Assembly (NCBI RefSeq): GCF_013300825.1
Contig: NZ_JAAIMY010000013.1
Span: forward strand, 28,892 to 92,891
Source: Blautia wexlerae
GTDB lineage: Bacteria > Bacillota > Clostridia > Lachnospirales > Lachnospiraceae
DNA: 64,000 nt
Reading direction: 5' to 3'
The translations under genes were made by a program, and so were the position numbers. The notes beneath the pieces are model-generated. The model was given only the letters and a program-made list of their open reading frames with translations, was not told the origin of the DNA and made no database searches. Below are positions 35,724 through 47,800 of the stretch, one piece after another (position 1 is the first letter of the stretch; each line of letters opens with the position of its first letter).

Positions 35724-38700
35724 TTATTCCAGACCGAAGTCCCGTTTTCTGTTTTCCTTGCCAGTTTCACTTTCCCGCTGACTCTTTTCTTTATAAATCT
35801 GCAGTTTTTCATGGATAGAACCACGTGTCGGTCTTTCTTCTTTCTCATCTGATTCAGACACCTCTGTTTCTGCATCTTCCCGTTCATCCATATTGAGCAA
35901 TGCATTTAATTCTGACAGTCGCTCCAGTTTCTGGTTCAACTCCTCTTCTTTTGGAAATGGCTTTCCAACCTCTTCTTTTGCATTTGCAAGCTGTTCATAT
36001 ACTGTTTCCAGTCTTTGTTGTGCTTCTGAAAGCTTCTCTGGATAACTGTCCAACAGATTGTTGATACGAGTAATATTTCCAAGTGCATCTGCTCCAAGAT
36101 GAACTTTCGAGACAGCCTCATGTTTGACAGATAGAATAAATTCTTTACTCCATCCATCAAACTGAATCCTCATATTGAATCCCTGATAGTTTCCGATATC
36201 CATCGCAGCATCTACAGCTTTAATATCTTTACATACCGCCAGAAGTGCTGCTCCTGCCTCTTTCTTTTCTGTGAACTCTTTGCCGCCAATCTCCATAGTA
36301 AACTGCTCTGGATCTGTGATTTTATGCTCTGAGTAATGAGCGATGTCTGCCTTGTAGCTGTCAATGATTTCTGTCAGTTTTGCAATCTGTTGTGGAAAAT
36401 TCCTTGCAATATCATCTTCCAGGCGGTACTGGTTATTCATGTGGTTGGCTTTTAAAAGTTTTAATTTTGCCACATCAACATCCAATGCCATCTTCTCTTT
36501 TACTGCTGGATTTCCGGTTGCAAGAGCTTTGACCTCTGCATAGGAAAGTGCCGCTTCGTCCACATCCTCACAGCTTCGCACAGGTGCTTTGCTGGTCATA
36601 ATCTGAGAAATGAATTTCTGCTTGTTCTCAATCAACTGCCACATGTAGCTGTCAAATGTGGATTCAGTTACATACCGGAAGATATGAACCTTTTTATTAT
36701 GATTTCCCTGACGGATAATACGCCCTTCCCTCTGTTCCAAATCAGATGGTTTCCAGCCAATATCCAGATGGTGCAACGCAATCAGACGGTCCTGCACGTT
36801 GGTCCCGGCACCCATCTTTGCTGTTGAGCCAATCAAAAAACGAACCTGCCCGGATTTCACTTTTCCAAACAGCTCCGTCTTCTTTGCTTCTGTATTTGCA
36901 TCATGAATAAAAGCAATCTCTTTTTCCGGTACACCTTTCGCTATCAGTTTCTGCTTCAAGTCATCATAAACATTGAAACTGCCATCACCTTTCGGTGTGC
37001 TCAAGTCACAGAAAATCAATTGTGCAGATTTCTGTGCTGCCGTGTCTTTCCAGATCTCATAACTTTTCTCTGCACAGACTGATATTTTGCTTTCTGGATT
37101 ATCTGGCAATAATTCGTTCACCAAACGCTGATCCAATGCCAATTTTCTTCCATCATTGGTAATTTTCAGCATATTATCAACCGAAGCATCTACCCCTCCG
37201 TTTCTGACAACTTCTGCACGTTCCCCCAGACTTTCTACGATTTCTTTCTGCTGTTCCGTTGGTTTCAGCACCACTGTTTCATATTCCGCCTCTGGCACAG
37301 GAAGCTTTAACTGATCGGAAGTCTTGATATCTGCAATCTCCTTAAACATATTCATCAGTTCCGGAATATTATAAAATCTTGCAAATCTTGACTTTGCACG
37401 GTAGCCTGTTCCTTCTGGTGCAAGCTCAATGCTCGTGACTACCTCGCCAAAGGTGGAGGCCCAGGAATCAAACAGTCCAAGTCCCATATTTTGTAATTTG
37501 CTGTTCTGCAGATACCTCTGCATAACATACAATTCCGTCATGCTGTTGCTAATCGGTGTGCCCGTAGCAAAGGTAATGCCTTTTCCTCCGGTAATCTCAT
37601 CCAGATACTGACATTTATTAAACATATCCGCCGACTTCTGTGCTTCATTCTGTGCAATCCCGGCTACATTTCTCATTTTTGTATAAAGAAATGCGTTTTT
37701 ATAACTGTGTGCTTCATCTACATATAAATGATCCACTCCCAGTTCTTCAAACGTAACTACCTGATCTTTTTTCTCTTTCTGATTCAGTTTCTCCAGCCTT
37801 GTCTGCAATGTTTTTCTTGTCTTTTCAATCTGTTTGACGGTATAACGTCCACCATCCTGTTCATACCTTGCACTCTGGATTGCCATTTCCAGATCATCAA
37901 TCTGCCTCTGAAGCATGGCTTCCTGTTTCTCATCAGAGATTGGAATACGCTCAAACTGGGAATGACCAATAATAACAGCATCGTAATTTCCCATAGCGAT
38001 TCTGGCACAGAACTTCTTTCGATTTGCCGGTTCAAAATCCTTTTTCGTTGCTACCAGAATGTTCGCCCCTGGATATAACTGCAGGAATTCTGCTCCCCAC
38101 TGCTCCGTCAAATGGTTTGGAACTACAAAGAGGTTTTTCTGAGATAATCCCAGACGTTTGCTCTCCATTGCCGCCGCTACCATTTCGTAAGTCTTCCCAG
38201 CTCCTACTACATGTGCCAGAAGCACATTATCACCGTATAGCTGATGTGCGACTGCATTTTTCTGATGCGGTCGAAGTTCTATTTCCGGATTCATTCCTGG
38301 GAAAGTCAGATGACTTCCATCGTATTCACGGGGACGGATACTATTAAAACGTTCATTGTACACGCTTACCAGTCTTTCTCTCCTCTGCTGATCCTTAAAA
38401 ATCCAATCTTGGAATGCAGCCTTCAAAGCATCCTGCTTTTGTGATGCCAACATAGTTTCTTTTTTATTCAAAACTCGCACTTCATCCCCATTGTCATTTA
38501 CGACTTTATCATAGATTCTAACATCTTTTAGATTCAAGGTATCTTCCAGAATCCGGTAGGCATTTGCTCTCTCCGTTCCATACGTTGCATAGGCAAACGC
38601 ATTTCTTGGACTGTCGGCGTTCTTTCCTGTAATCCTCCACTCACCATTTATCTCAGAGAATTTTACCTGTATTTCCTTCTGCGCAAGATACCTCGGCGTA

Positions 38701-41700
38701 TGAAGCAGTTCCACCATAAACTCCTGATAATCCGAAGGTTCAATCCAGGTGGCTCCAATACGCACTTCAATCTCCGATGCTTCCAGATCTCTCGGCTGAA
38801 CTGCCTCCAATGCACGGACATTCGGTGTGAATTCTGGATGATTCTCTGCAAAAGTTCTCGCTGTATTTAATTTATCCCTAACATTTCCGGACAGATATTC
38901 ATCTCCACTTTCCCACTGGTCTGTCAGTGGATTTTTGAAGATAACTCCAACCAGCTCTTCTGTGATTTTCTCTTCGGTCTTTCCGGTCAACTGTGCCATA
39001 TATGGGAGATCTACTTTAGCCTTTTCATTTAGGGACAAAGCAAGTGCTTCTGTGGCTGTCTCCACACTTGTCACAGCGACCGCCTTTTTAATGGTTCGTT
39101 TGGTAAACATGTCCGCTTTCCGCTTCAATGTTCCATCTTCATTCAAGTCTTCCAGGGAACACAGCAGACAATAAGAAGAGTCATCAGAAAATGCACGTTT
39201 GTTAGCATTACTTCCAATAACTCCATACTTTGCTGTGTAGGTATCATACACCTGATTCAGTTTTTTCTGCTGTTTCTGGATTTCTTCGTCTGTGACAAAT
39301 TCTTCCATCTGCATGGCGATCAGTTCACGAACGGTATCACGGATTGCAACCATGCCTTTTACACGTTCTGCAGTGGCTGCAGGCATTTTCACCTGATTCA
39401 TCAAAGAATTGACACGGTAATATACCTGATCATCTACCACCGTATAGCTGTAATTTCGAACATTCGGATCTGCCGGAATACTCTCTGGCATCTCATCCAG
39501 TTCTGCCTCTATATCTACTGCCGCTACCATGCTTCCCTTGATGTGTTTTACAGCTTCTTGTAACTGTAATTCCAGATCAGCTCCTTCCATTGGAGCACAG
39601 GTTGTTTCCATACCATACGGACCGGACACTTCTTTCATCTCACCAAGAATCAATCCCGGATGCTGAACAAAATACTTGTTAATGGTAATCCCATTTGCAT
39701 CACTCTCCAAATTCACCCAGTCTGGCATCTCTTTTGTGAAACTCTCACGCTTCTGGAAAAACAAAATATCAGCACTGACTTCTGTTCCTGCATTTGCCTT
39801 AAAAGCTGTGTTCGGCAGTCGGATTGCCCCCAGCAAGTCTGCACGCTCTGCCAAATATTTCCGGACTTCCGGTGATGCCTTGTCCATAGTTCCCTTTGTT
39901 GTGATCAACGCAGCTACACCACCTGGACGTAACTGATCTATAGTCTTGGCAAGAAAGTAATCATGAATCATAAAATTGTAGCGGTCATACTGACGGTCAT
40001 TGACCTTATATGCACCGAATGGCACATTTCCGATTGCCACGTCAAAGAAATCATTGGGATAATCCGTCTTCTCAAAGCCTTTGATCTGGATATTGGCATC
40101 TGGATAGAGAAGTTTAGCAATTCTGCCACTGATGCTGTCCAGTTCCACTCCATAGAGTTTGGACTGGTTTAGATTCTCTGGAAGCTTTCCAAAGAAGTTC
40201 CCGACTCCCATAGATGGCTCCAGGATATTTCCCTTTGTAAATCCCAGATTCTCCAACACCTGATACATACTTTCAATCACAATCGGCTGTGTATAATGAG
40301 CATTTAATGTGGAAGCTCTGGCTGCAGCATATTCTTCCGGTGTAAGGACGGTCTTTAATTCCAGATATTCTGTCTCCCATGCAGATTTTGTCTCATCAAA
40401 TGCATCTGCAAGACCTCCCCAGCCAACGTACCTGGATAAGATTTCCTGTTCTTCCGGTGTTGCATTGCGATTCTCATCCTCACATTTCTTTAACAACTGG
40501 ATAGCCATGATATTGGCACGGAACTTTTCTTTTGCTGTACCCTGTCCAAGCTCATCATCTGTGATGCGGAAGTTCGTTGCTGGAATCGTTTCTGATATTC
40601 CGTTAATCTCTTCCAAAGATTCTTTTTCTTCCGATACCTCAACTTCTCCAGATAATTCTTTTTCTTTTTTATCATAATCTGTCCACACACGTTGAGAAAT
40701 AGCAGTAAAATACAAGGACTCTTCCTCCATAATTTCTTCCCTGATTTCCCGTAATTCATCTAAAGTATCCGCATTTACAGTTTTGTTGTGATAATGATAA
40801 TAAAGTACTTCTTGTCCGAGTTTTACATCCAGACGTTCCAATTCTTGTGTTGACATTCGATTCCAAATATCATCTTTTTCCGTATGAATCGTGAAACCTT
40901 CTCCATCATCATGATATTCTAATGTGTATTGAAGTCGATTCGCTTCTCCCTTAACTTTGCAATCAAAATCGTGGATTTTTGTTCTGGTACCAGACATATA
41001 TTCTGAATCAACTAATCGCAAATCAGTTATATCTTCCGCTGTCAAAGTATCCTGCTCCAGCTGTTCTCCTAACATCTGCTGTGCTTCTTCCAAATCTGCC
41101 AGTCTTTGTGCTTCCTGTCGTTCTTCGTACTTTTCCATTTCTTCCGGTGACAAATAATCATCTGTGCGGATTAACTGGCGAACACGTTCTGCAACCTTGT
41201 TCCACTTTAATAAAACTTCTACCTCTGGACTGCCAATTTTCCCTTTTGCAAGTTTTAATCCTTTTGCATCATGGGATGCGTCGGAAGCATCTGCTCCTGG
41301 TATTCCGGGTGAAGAACCACCTGTTCCATATTCATTTTTCAGGAACTCAGCTGCATCTTTCATATCATGGTGCTCCATGAAATACTCATAGATTCGGTTA
41401 CGTCCTCCGGCAGTAATACCGCCTCTTCTTAACACTGCATCAATTTCATCCTGTGTGATAAAGGATAGTGCCGGACGTTCGACCGTAAATTTCTGGTCTA
41501 CCCAGGAACGCTCCCTCTGAAGATCCTGAAAGCGTTGGAAATATTCCGGATTATGCTGAATCTCCCAGCGGTAATAATCTCCCGGATTCTCATCCATATA
41601 TTTCTGCAGCCATTCAAAACGATAGACAATCGCATCTGCTTCCTCTTGATCTGTCCATGCTCCACTCACTACATCCTGCCAGTCTGAATATGATTGTTTC

Positions 41701-43406
41701 TTTTCCCAGTTTCTGCAAGTATCCCGAAAATGAAGTGCAAGAAGATTGGTCATTTCTTCCTGCTCCTGTTCAATGGCATTATTGGAAATCAAATTATCCA
41801 CGTAATTTCCATCCTCATACATATCCCGAATTCTGTTCGCTGCTTCTTCCCACGTAACCATGCGGTCAAAGTTTCTTCTGGCAGAGTCCCCTCGCCGGAT
41901 ACGGATACCATCATTGTCATACCAGATACTGATTTTCTGACCATCTATGGTAAATCCTTTGCCACCAGTTCCATATTCATCTTTCAGAAAACTCCGCATT
42001 TCTTCATTATCCAGACCTTCAATCAGTCTTGCTGTAATATGAAACAGTGTATTTTTCTGTCCGCTTCCCGTGCGGAGAATATCATTTACCACTTCATCGG
42101 AAATAAGAAAAGCGGCTGGCTGTTCCAATGCAGCTGCCGCTTTCCTTATTTCTCCTAACTGTTCCTCTTCTGTTGGGAACAGACTTAACTGTAAATAATC
42201 TCCTGAATCACCAGCTCCTCTGCCTGTGCCTTGATCTGGTTCATGTGTCTGGTCCATGCCATCCCGTCTGCCATTTTGTCCGGTGCCGGATCTTTCTCCA
42301 GAAGTTCGTTCATCAGGTCGTCTACTCTCTGTCTTGCCTGGCTGTCGATCTCCATCAGATGACTGTCCAGACGGTTCTGCAGTGTCAGAATGTTGAACCT
42401 GGCTACCTTGTGATTTCTCAGATACTCTTTCCGCATCATTCCGTACTTGCCGATGGTTCCTCTCGTCTCTTCCAGGCTGATATCTGGAATCTGATACTCT
42501 CCGTTCTGGCTGTAACTGATCTCTCTCATAGTCTGTTTCCTCCTTTTTTTCTTCTCTATCTTCTGTGTTATCTGTATTGCTTTCGCGAATTAACGTGTTA
42601 AATTCATTATAAGCTACTTCTTTTTCTTTTGCAACCGTTTTCAGGTCATTTTCCAGATCATTCAGAACATATCGTCCAATCTGCATCAGAACTGGTCTGC
42701 TGATCTCGTTGACTGCACTTCCCAGATGTCCTAATACTTTCAGCTGATTGAAGTCCGTAATATGCCGAAAATCCTCTGCATCCAGATATTCCTGTACATC
42801 CAGTCCACACCTGTTTAGTAATACATACCAGACACTATTGGTCATCAGTTCCCGGAATTCTACTTCCTGATTCTGTTCGTCCAGTTCTTCCAAAAATGTC
42901 CCTGTCACATCCAGTCTCAGTTCTTCCAATGCATCTGGAAGCCATTCCTGCATACTCTCCTTCGCTGCCTGATGCAGACTTTCAGCAAGTCCTCCTTCTG
43001 TATCTTCCAGTGATAACTGCTCCTGCAGATAATCTGCCACCAGATGTTCTCCTTCTACTGGAAGATTCCATAACTGAGGATCCTTTCCAAGATTCCGCAC
43101 TTTATAAGTGTCCTGCACATCAAATACATACCGAAGTTTTGTTTTCGGTCCGGAAGTATTGTCAATCAAGGCAATCCCCTTAGATCCCTTTTTGATCCAT
43201 CGGTACATCTTCTGATTCCAGATTTCCATGGATGCTACGGCAGTTGCTTCCGGTCGCTGTGCATAAATTAAAAGCTGTTCTGGAAAAGTGTATTTGTACA
43301 GTCTGGATGCAGTGTTTAGGAACCGCATCCATTCCTGCGGACTGGCAGCTACATCTTTTGCCACCTCTTCCGTCAGCTGTTCCATTGCATATAATTTATT
43401 TGCCAT
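35724..43406 (-). CDS. Giant DNA methylase-SNF2 helicase of the ICE
   Basis: A 2560-residue cytoplasmic protein. Order: ArdC-like N-terminal region ([20 protein letters not shown], 1-150); charged low-complexity segment (about 290-410); two related repeats with an EYGTGG motif (about 430-800); methylase domain with [11 protein letters not shown] (Glu1063) and GNVPFG in place of NPPY; helicase domain with VVGAGKT (Lys1738), VDEAHSYKN and the late motif [11 protein letters not shown]; coiled C-terminus ending in [12 protein letters not shown]. Such proteins are typical of Tn1549-like elements and are thought to protect or process the transferred DNA (anti-restriction role inferred). Single open frame, no break seen. 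Confidence 0.88.
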   Translation of the reverse strand: MANKLYAMEQLTEEVAKDVAASPQEWMRFLNTASRLYKYTFPEQLLIYAQRPEATAVASMEIWNQKMYRWIKKGSKGIALIDNTSGPKTKLRYVFDVQDTYKVRNLGKDPQLWNLPVEGEHLVADYLQEQLSLEDTEGGLAESLHQAAKESMQEWLPDALEELRLDVTGTFLEELDEQNQEVEFRELMTNSVWYVLLNRCGLDVQEYLDAEDFRHITDFNQLKVLGHLGSAVNEISRPVLMQIGRYVLNDLENDLKTVAKEKEVAYNEFNTLIRESNTDNTEDREEKKEETDYERDQLQPERRVSDSRYQPGRDERNHRQVRNDAERVSEKSQGSQVQHSDTAEPSGQSSDGDRQPGKTESRRPDERTSGERSGTGQNGRRDGMDQTHEPDQGTGRGAGDSGDYLQLSLFPTEEEQLGEIRKAAAALEQPAAFLISDEVVNDILRTGSGQKNTLFHITARLIEGLDNEEMRSFLKDEYGTGGKGFTIDGQKISIWYDNDGIRIRRGDSARRNFDRMVTWEEAANRIRDMYEDGNYVDNLISNNAIEQEQEEMTNLLALHFRDTCRNWEKKQSYSDWQDVVSGAWTDQEEADAIVYRFEWLQKYMDENPGDYYRWEIQHNPEYFQRFQDLQRERSWVDQKFTVERPALSFITQDEIDAVLRRGGITAGGRNRIYEYFMEHHDMKDAAEFLKNEYGTGGSSPGIPGADASDASHDAKGLKLAKGKIGSPEVEVLLKWNKVAERVRQLIRTDDYLSPEEMEKYEERQEAQRLADLEEAQQMLGEQLEQDTLTAEDITDLRLVDSEYMSGTRTKIHDFDCKVKGEANRLQYTLEYHDDGEGFTIHTEKDDIWNRMSTQELERLDVKLGQEVLYYHYHNKTVNADTLDELREIREEIMEEESLYFTAISQRVWTDYDKKEKELSGEVEVSEEKESLEEINGISETIPATNFRITDDELGQGTAKEKFRANIMAIQLLKKCEDENRNATPEEQEILSRYVGWGGLADAFDETKSAWETEYLELKTVLTPEEYAAARASTLNAHYTQPIVIESMYQVLENLGFTKGNILEPSMGVGNFFGKLPENLNQSKLYGVELDSISGRIAKLLYPDANIQIKGFEKTDYPNDFFDVAIGNVPFGAYKVNDRQYDRYNFMIHDYFLAKTIDQLRPGGVAALITTKGTMDKASPEVRKYLAERADLLGAIRLPNTAFKANAGTEVSADILFFQKRESFTKEMPDWVNLESDANGITINKYFVQHPGLILGEMKEVSGPYGMETTCAPMEGADLELQLQEAVKHIKGSMVAAVDIEAELDEMPESIPADPNVRNYSYTVVDDQVYYRVNSLMNQVKMPAATAERVKGMVAIRDTVRELIAMQMEEFVTDEEIQKQQKKLNQVYDTYTAKYGVIGSNANKRAFSDDSSYCLLCSLEDLNEDGTLKRKADMFTKRTIKKAVAVTSVETATEALALSLNEKAKVDLPYMAQLTGKTEEKITEELVGVIFKNPLTDQWESGDEYLSGNVRDKLNTARTFAENHPEFTPNVRALEAVQPRDLEASEIEVRIGATWIEPSDYQEFMVELLHTPRYLAQKEIQVKFSEINGEWRITGKNADSPRNAFAYATYGTERANAYRILEDTLNLKDVRIYDKVVNDNGDEVRVLNKKETMLASQKQDALKAAFQDWIFKDQQRRERLVSVYNERFNSIRPREYDGSHLTFPGMNPEIELRPHQKNAVAHQLYGDNVLLAHVVGAGKTYEMVAAAMESKRLGLSQKNLFVVPNHLTEQWGAEFLQLYPGANILVATKKDFEPANRKKFCARIAMGNYDAVIIGHSQFERIPISDEKQEAMLQRQIDDLEMAIQSARYEQDGGRYTVKQIEKTRKTLQTRLEKLNQKEKKDQVVTFEELGVDHLYVDEAHSYKNAFLYTKMRNVAGIAQNEAQKSADMFNKCQYLDEITGGKGITFATGTPISNSMTELYVMQRYLQNSKLQNMGLGLFDSWASTFGEVVTSIELAPEGTGYRAKSRFARFYNIPELMNMFKEIADIKTSDQLKLPVPEAEYETVVLKPTEQQKEIVESLGERAEVVRNGGVDASVDNMLKITNDGRKLALDQRLVNELLPDNPESKISVCAEKSYEIWKDTAAQKSAQLIFCDLSTPKGDGSFNVYDDLKQKLIAKGVPEKEIAFIHDANTEAKKTELFGKVKSGQVRFLIGSTAKMGAGTNVQDRLIALHHLDIGWKPSDLEQREGRIIRQGNHNKKVHIFRYVTESTFDSYMWQLIENKQKFISQIMTSKAPVRSCEDVDEAALSYAEVKALATGNPAVKEKMALDVDVAKLKLLKANHMNNQYRLEDDIARNFPQQIAKLTEIIDSYKADIAHYSEHKITDPEQFTMEIGGKEFTEKKEAGAALLAVCKDIKAVDAAMDIGNYQGFNMRIQFDGWSKEFILSVKHEAVSKVHLGADALGNITRINNLLDSYPEKLSEAQQRLETVYEQLANAKEEVGKPFPKEEELNQKLERLSELNALLNMDEREDAETEVSESDEKEERPTRGSIHEKLQIYKEKSQRESETGKENRKRDFGLE

Positions 43407-43430
43407 GCGCTACTCCTTTTCATAAAATCA

Positions 43431-43451
43431 GGGACTGCTTAGCACAGTCCC
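43431..43451 (-). terminator. Hairpin terminator behind the DUF5688 gene
   Basis: GGGACTG (43431-43437) and CAGTCCC (43445-43451), 7-nt loop, followed on the minus strand by TGATTTT. Located between the DUF5688 stop and the start of the giant methylase/helicase gene. Confidence 0.6.
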
Positions 43452-43474
43452 CTTAAAATCATCGTTGCTTCTCT

Positions 43475-44575
43475 TTATAATGCTGTGGCAAGATCTTTTG
43501 ACTTATTCTTCGGCACTTTCTCTGCTTCTTTTGCCTTGATCTCTGCCTTGGCTTTCTCCAGCTTTCCGTGTATTCCTCCTTTGGCTTCTTTTTTTACAGC
43601 TGTTTTTTCTGCTTCTTTTGCTTTTTCTAGCCGTGCTTCCCTGCGTTCAGCATTTTCCATGACTGCTGTCTTTCCATCACAGAACTGAACCTTATCTGAC
43701 AGCTGTTCCTCTCTTTCTACCTGTGTCTCATTGACTTCTTTTACCATCGCATTTAGTTCCGGGACCTGAAAAATTCCGTTATCAGGGAGAATCAGCACTT
43801 CATGAATGGAAGATGGGATGACAAAATAATCACTACCCAGGCATTCCCCAATCTGTTTACGAATATCTTCCTGCAGTAACAGGGAAGCTCCATTCATCTT
43901 AGCTTTGTTTGTCAGACAGAACATTGGGTTTTCCATGGCTTCCATATCCATTTTTTCATTCAGCAGGTTTTCTGGTTCTTCACCAAAAATCGTAGATTTG
44001 ATAATCTCATTCATATCCATAAGTGTGACACCACGTTTTCGGTCTGCCACCATCGCATCCGCTTGAATCTGTTCGGCAGATACTCCCCACTCGTTCATCA
44101 GAGAAACAGTTACCGGAATACTGCTGATCCCTTCTCCATTTTCCTCCAGATTTACTGCATAATAAGCTGCAAAATCTCCGTGTTCTGTGACTACTTTATC
44201 TGCAAGAAGATCGGTATTCCATTCCTTATCACAAATTCTCATCTGTAATTTGTCCTTCATCTTTTCATAATCCAGAATATCTGGAACTCCCATATCAAAA
44301 AATTCTGCTTTTCCCTGTGCCTCAATACGCATATCAGCCACATCGCCAACACAAGAGTCTACATCTTTTCCATGGATATATTCCTGGTAGAGAGAATCCA
44401 GATAGACTGTCGGTACGATTCTCTGATCTCCATTCGGAATCGTAATACCTGTCAGCTTCAAACCATTGTTTTTTTCTACTTCCTGAAGTTTAATTTCTGC
44501 GTCCTTATAAGACTCTGGCAGATACTCCTTTACATTGTCTTTGACATATTCATAAAATTCTTTTCTGTTCATCAT
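43475..44575 (-). CDS. DUF5688-family mobile-element protein
   Basis: A 366-residue soluble protein, MMNRKEFYEYVKDNVKEYLP at the start, with the layout of the DUF5688 proteins of clostridial conjugative elements (GLKLTGITIPNGDQRIVPTVYLD). The last 70 residues are a lysine/glutamate-rich helix carrying KGGIHGKLEKAKAEI, similar to the C-terminal motif of its two downstream neighbours. Function unknown. It follows a 46-codon ORF by 6 bp. Confidence 0.75.
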   Translation of the reverse strand: MMNRKEFYEYVKDNVKEYLPESYKDAEIKLQEVEKNNGLKLTGITIPNGDQRIVPTVYLDSLYQEYIHGKDVDSCVGDVADMRIEAQGKAEFFDMGVPDILDYEKMKDKLQMRICDKEWNTDLLADKVVTEHGDFAAYYAVNLEENGEGISSIPVTVSLMNEWGVSAEQIQADAMVADRKRGVTLMDMNEIIKSTIFGEEPENLLNEKMDMEAMENPMFCLTNKAKMNGASLLLQEDIRKQIGECLGSDYFVIPSSIHEVLILPDNGIFQVPELNAMVKEVNETQVEREEQLSDKVQFCDGKTAVMENAERREARLEKAKEAEKTAVKKEAKGGIHGKLEKAKAEIKAKEAEKVPKNKSKDLATAL

Positions 44576-44581
44576 ACGCTT

Positions 44582-44722
44582 TTACCCCTTTCTGATCATG
44601 TGATGGTTCATTCTTTTTCTGTTGACCATCTGCTCGGATTTCTTCTGATAAGCCATCATTCTCTTTAAAGTTTTCTCCTGGTTTTTTCGTGCTTCCTGTC
44701 TTTTTTCCATTGCTTTCATCAT
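44582..44722 (-). CDS. Small basic protein (46 aa), unknown
   Basis: Double ATG at 44722/44719 behind AAAGGAA, stop at 44582. The product is strongly basic and helical (KAMEKRQEARKNQEKTLKRM, then MMAYQKKSEQMVNRKRM). It sits between the terminator of the surface-protein gene and the DUF5688 gene, on the same strand. Position, ribosome binding site and composition favour a real gene, but no family is recognised. Confidence 0.5.
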   Translation of the reverse strand: MMKAMEKRQEARKNQEKTLKRMMAYQKKSEQMVNRKRMNHHMIRKG

Positions 44723-44756
44723 AGTTTTCTGTTCCTTTCTGTGATATTTTTGTATG

Positions 44757-44784
44757 AAAAAGGGAGCCTCACATAGAAGCTCCC
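44757..44784 (-). terminator. Rho-independent terminator behind the surface-protein gene
   Basis: GGGAGC (44762-44767) and GCTCCC (44779-44784), 11-nt loop, followed on the minus strand by TTTTTC. It begins 26 bp after the stop of the Cna-B protein gene. Confidence 0.8.
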
Positions 44785-44810
44785 AATCATAACCGTTGGT
44801 TTTAGTTTCC

Positions 44811-47800
44811 TTATTTCCTTTTCCTGCTGATATACAGTCCTGCCATACCTCCTGTGGAGATTACAAGAAGCAGGATCGGCAGCCAGATATTCGTGCTGTC
44901 ACCTGTTTTCGGTGCGTTTGATACCTTTGTCTCTTCATGGGATTGTGGTGTGTTCGGTGTTTCTGGAACTTCCGGTTTCTCATTTGTCAGATTAAAGGTA
45001 ACTTCTACAACCGGTGTACTGTCATCTGCATAGGCAAATGTCACTTCATGCTTGGTCTGATCCAGTGTGTATCCGTCCAGTGTCTTTGTTTCCACCAGAT
45101 AATACTTGATAGCGGTATCATATTTGCCGTTCTTAAATGTGGCAATCTCATACAGCTTACTTTCTGCATGACCGGCAGCATCTGTCTTTAAGGTTTCCAG
45201 AACTTTTCCTTTGCTGTCACGAAGTTCAAATTCTACCCCTTTCAGCGGTTCTCCTGATGATTTATCTGTCTTATTGAGAATCACTTTTCCCTTGGCAGTG
45301 TCATCTTTCATAGCTACTTTCTGGATCTTTCCAGTATCCTTTACTTCAAAACTAACATCCGATGTCAGAAGATATCCTTTCGGTGCCTGCTCTTCACGTA
45401 AGGTATATTTACCGATTGGAAGTTTTTCGATATAGTGTGCTTCCTCTGTGGAAGTCCAGCTCTCTACTACCTGATCATCCTCATCGAGAATCGTCAGTTT
45501 CGCACCTGGAATCTCAGTTTCTCCTGTGATATCAGTCTTACTGATCTCTACTTTTGTCACATCATCTTTCATCTCATGCTTCTGAACCTCTGCTGTATTC
45601 TCTACTGTGAAAGTAATACTTTCTGCAGTGACATATCCATCTGCCGGTTTTGTCTCTGTCATGGTGTATTTCTTACCAACAACCAGTTCTTTGATCACAT
45701 GGGATTCTTCCGTAGAAGTCCATTCATCTACTGTATTGCCATCTGAATCCGTTACTTTCAGGTGTGCACCTGGAAGTTCTTTACCTGTTGTCAGGTCTGT
45801 TTTGGACAGCTCCACTGTGGTTGGCTGATTTTCAAAAGTAAAGTCGTAGCTTACTTCTGCCTGGTCTTCTCCGGCATATTCAAAGGTAAATTCCTGTACT
45901 TCTTCTGTTGTAACAAATCCGTCCGGCGCAAAGATTTCTTTCACATAGTATTTTCCGTCTACCGGAAGATCTGCCGTAAAAGTAATCTGTCCTTTTTCAT
46001 CCGTTACCCGCTGCTCGATCAGACTGTCTTTCTCAAGGAGTACCTCGCCCTTTGCATTTTTGATATCTTCACTGGTATAAAGACCAAAGACACCACCTGC
46101 AAGAACACGTTCTGTATCTTTTTCTTTCTTCAGAACCGTAACCTTTACTTTCTGACGGGCATTCTGCCATTTCTCATCATAAGTGATGACTGGTGTGTCC
46201 TGATCACGGTAGGAAAGGTCAACATATCTCGGCTCTTTGTCCAGCACATAACCGTGAGCTGTTTTTACTTCCTTCACATAGTATTTTCCAGCCGGGAGAT
46301 CTCCCATCTGTGCAATACCATTGGAATCTGTGGTAATGGTTCCTACTTTTTCATCTGCTTTGAAATAATCTTCACTGACACCATCTGCCGCTTTGATATC
46401 TTCCGCAGCAAATACATCGAAAGCCACATCTGAAAGGCTTCCGGTTACATACTCAAAAAGATGCTCCACGGTACCTTTTACATGATCCAAAAGTGTCACC
46501 TTATCCAGAAACTCTCCATTTTTGTTGATGATCAGAAGTCCTGTTGGAACTTCATCTTTCATCTCTACTTTCTGAATCTCGGCAGTATCTTCCAGTGTGA
46601 ACTTCACATCCGTCGCTTTCAGATATCCATACGGTGCAATTTCCTCTCGAAGGGTGTATTCTTTACCCACAGTCAGTCGTTTGATCACATGTGGCTGATC
46701 TTTTACAGAAGTCCACTGATCCACAACATTTCCTTCTTTATCAAGAACGGTGAGTTTTGCCCCATCCAGTTCCACACCTGTTGTTACATCAGATTTTGTG
46801 ATTTCAACTGTTGTCGGCTGGTTCTTTTTCACTGTTTTCAGTTTTACTGTCTTCACATCCTGCCCCTGGTAAGAAGCATCCAGATTCAGAACTTCATCAG
46901 AGGATACAAATCCCGCCGGTGCTTTTAACTCTTTCACATAATACTGTCCAAGCGGCAGATCCAGCGTACATGCTGCAAGACCATCGTTATCAGAAGTCAT
47001 TTCCTGCAGAAGTGTATCTGCCTTTACAATGATCTCACCTTTCTCATTCTTCAGATCTTCTGTGTTATAGATGCCAAAGACAGCTCCTGCTACGGGTGCA
47101 CCATTTTCTGCATCCTGTTTTTCTACCTGGATTGCAACTTTCTGGCGGTCATCGCCAACCATCACTTCCTGTTCGATCACAGGTGTATCCTGATCCGCAT
47201 AGACAAATGAGACATCCGATCTGTCATGGTTCAGGACGAATCCTTCCGGTGCAGTCTTTTCTACCACATAGTAAGAACCAAGCGGCAGGTTATCAGCAAC
47301 TGCTTTTCCGTCTTCCCCGGTCGTTACCGTTGTTACCAGTGCATCTTTTGCATAGATCAGCTGTCTGTTTCCGTTTTCATCTTTCTGATAATCCGGTGTA
47401 TAGATATTTTCAGCTGCATAGACATGAAATGATGCACCCTTCAGGTATCTTTCTTCATAAACAAAATCCTTTTTAAATCCGGTCAGCATCTCACCTTTTT
47501 TATAGATCGTCAGCTTTCCTTTTACCGGATGGTTCTCGTAGTCTACCGTAATAATGGCATCTCCGCTCTCAGAATCCATCTGGTATGCTGTATTTGCATC
47601 CACCGCAATCTCTACATAGTTCTTATTGATTGTGTACCCTTCCGGTGCGTTGACTTCCTCAATCCGGTAATGTCCGATCTTCAGATTCTTCGGCATGATC
47701 AGATATCCCTGGCTGTCCGTAAAATAGGACTTGTGAGTAGTTGTCACTGGGTAAGTTGTTACCTGCTCCACATACTTCTTGTTGTCCAGGTCATATACCT

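Noticed and set aside
45762..46433. 223-codon plus-strand frame opposite the Cna-B protein
   Set aside because: Cysteine- and phenylalanine-rich translation typical of the antisense of a repeat-rich surface protein; no start signal.
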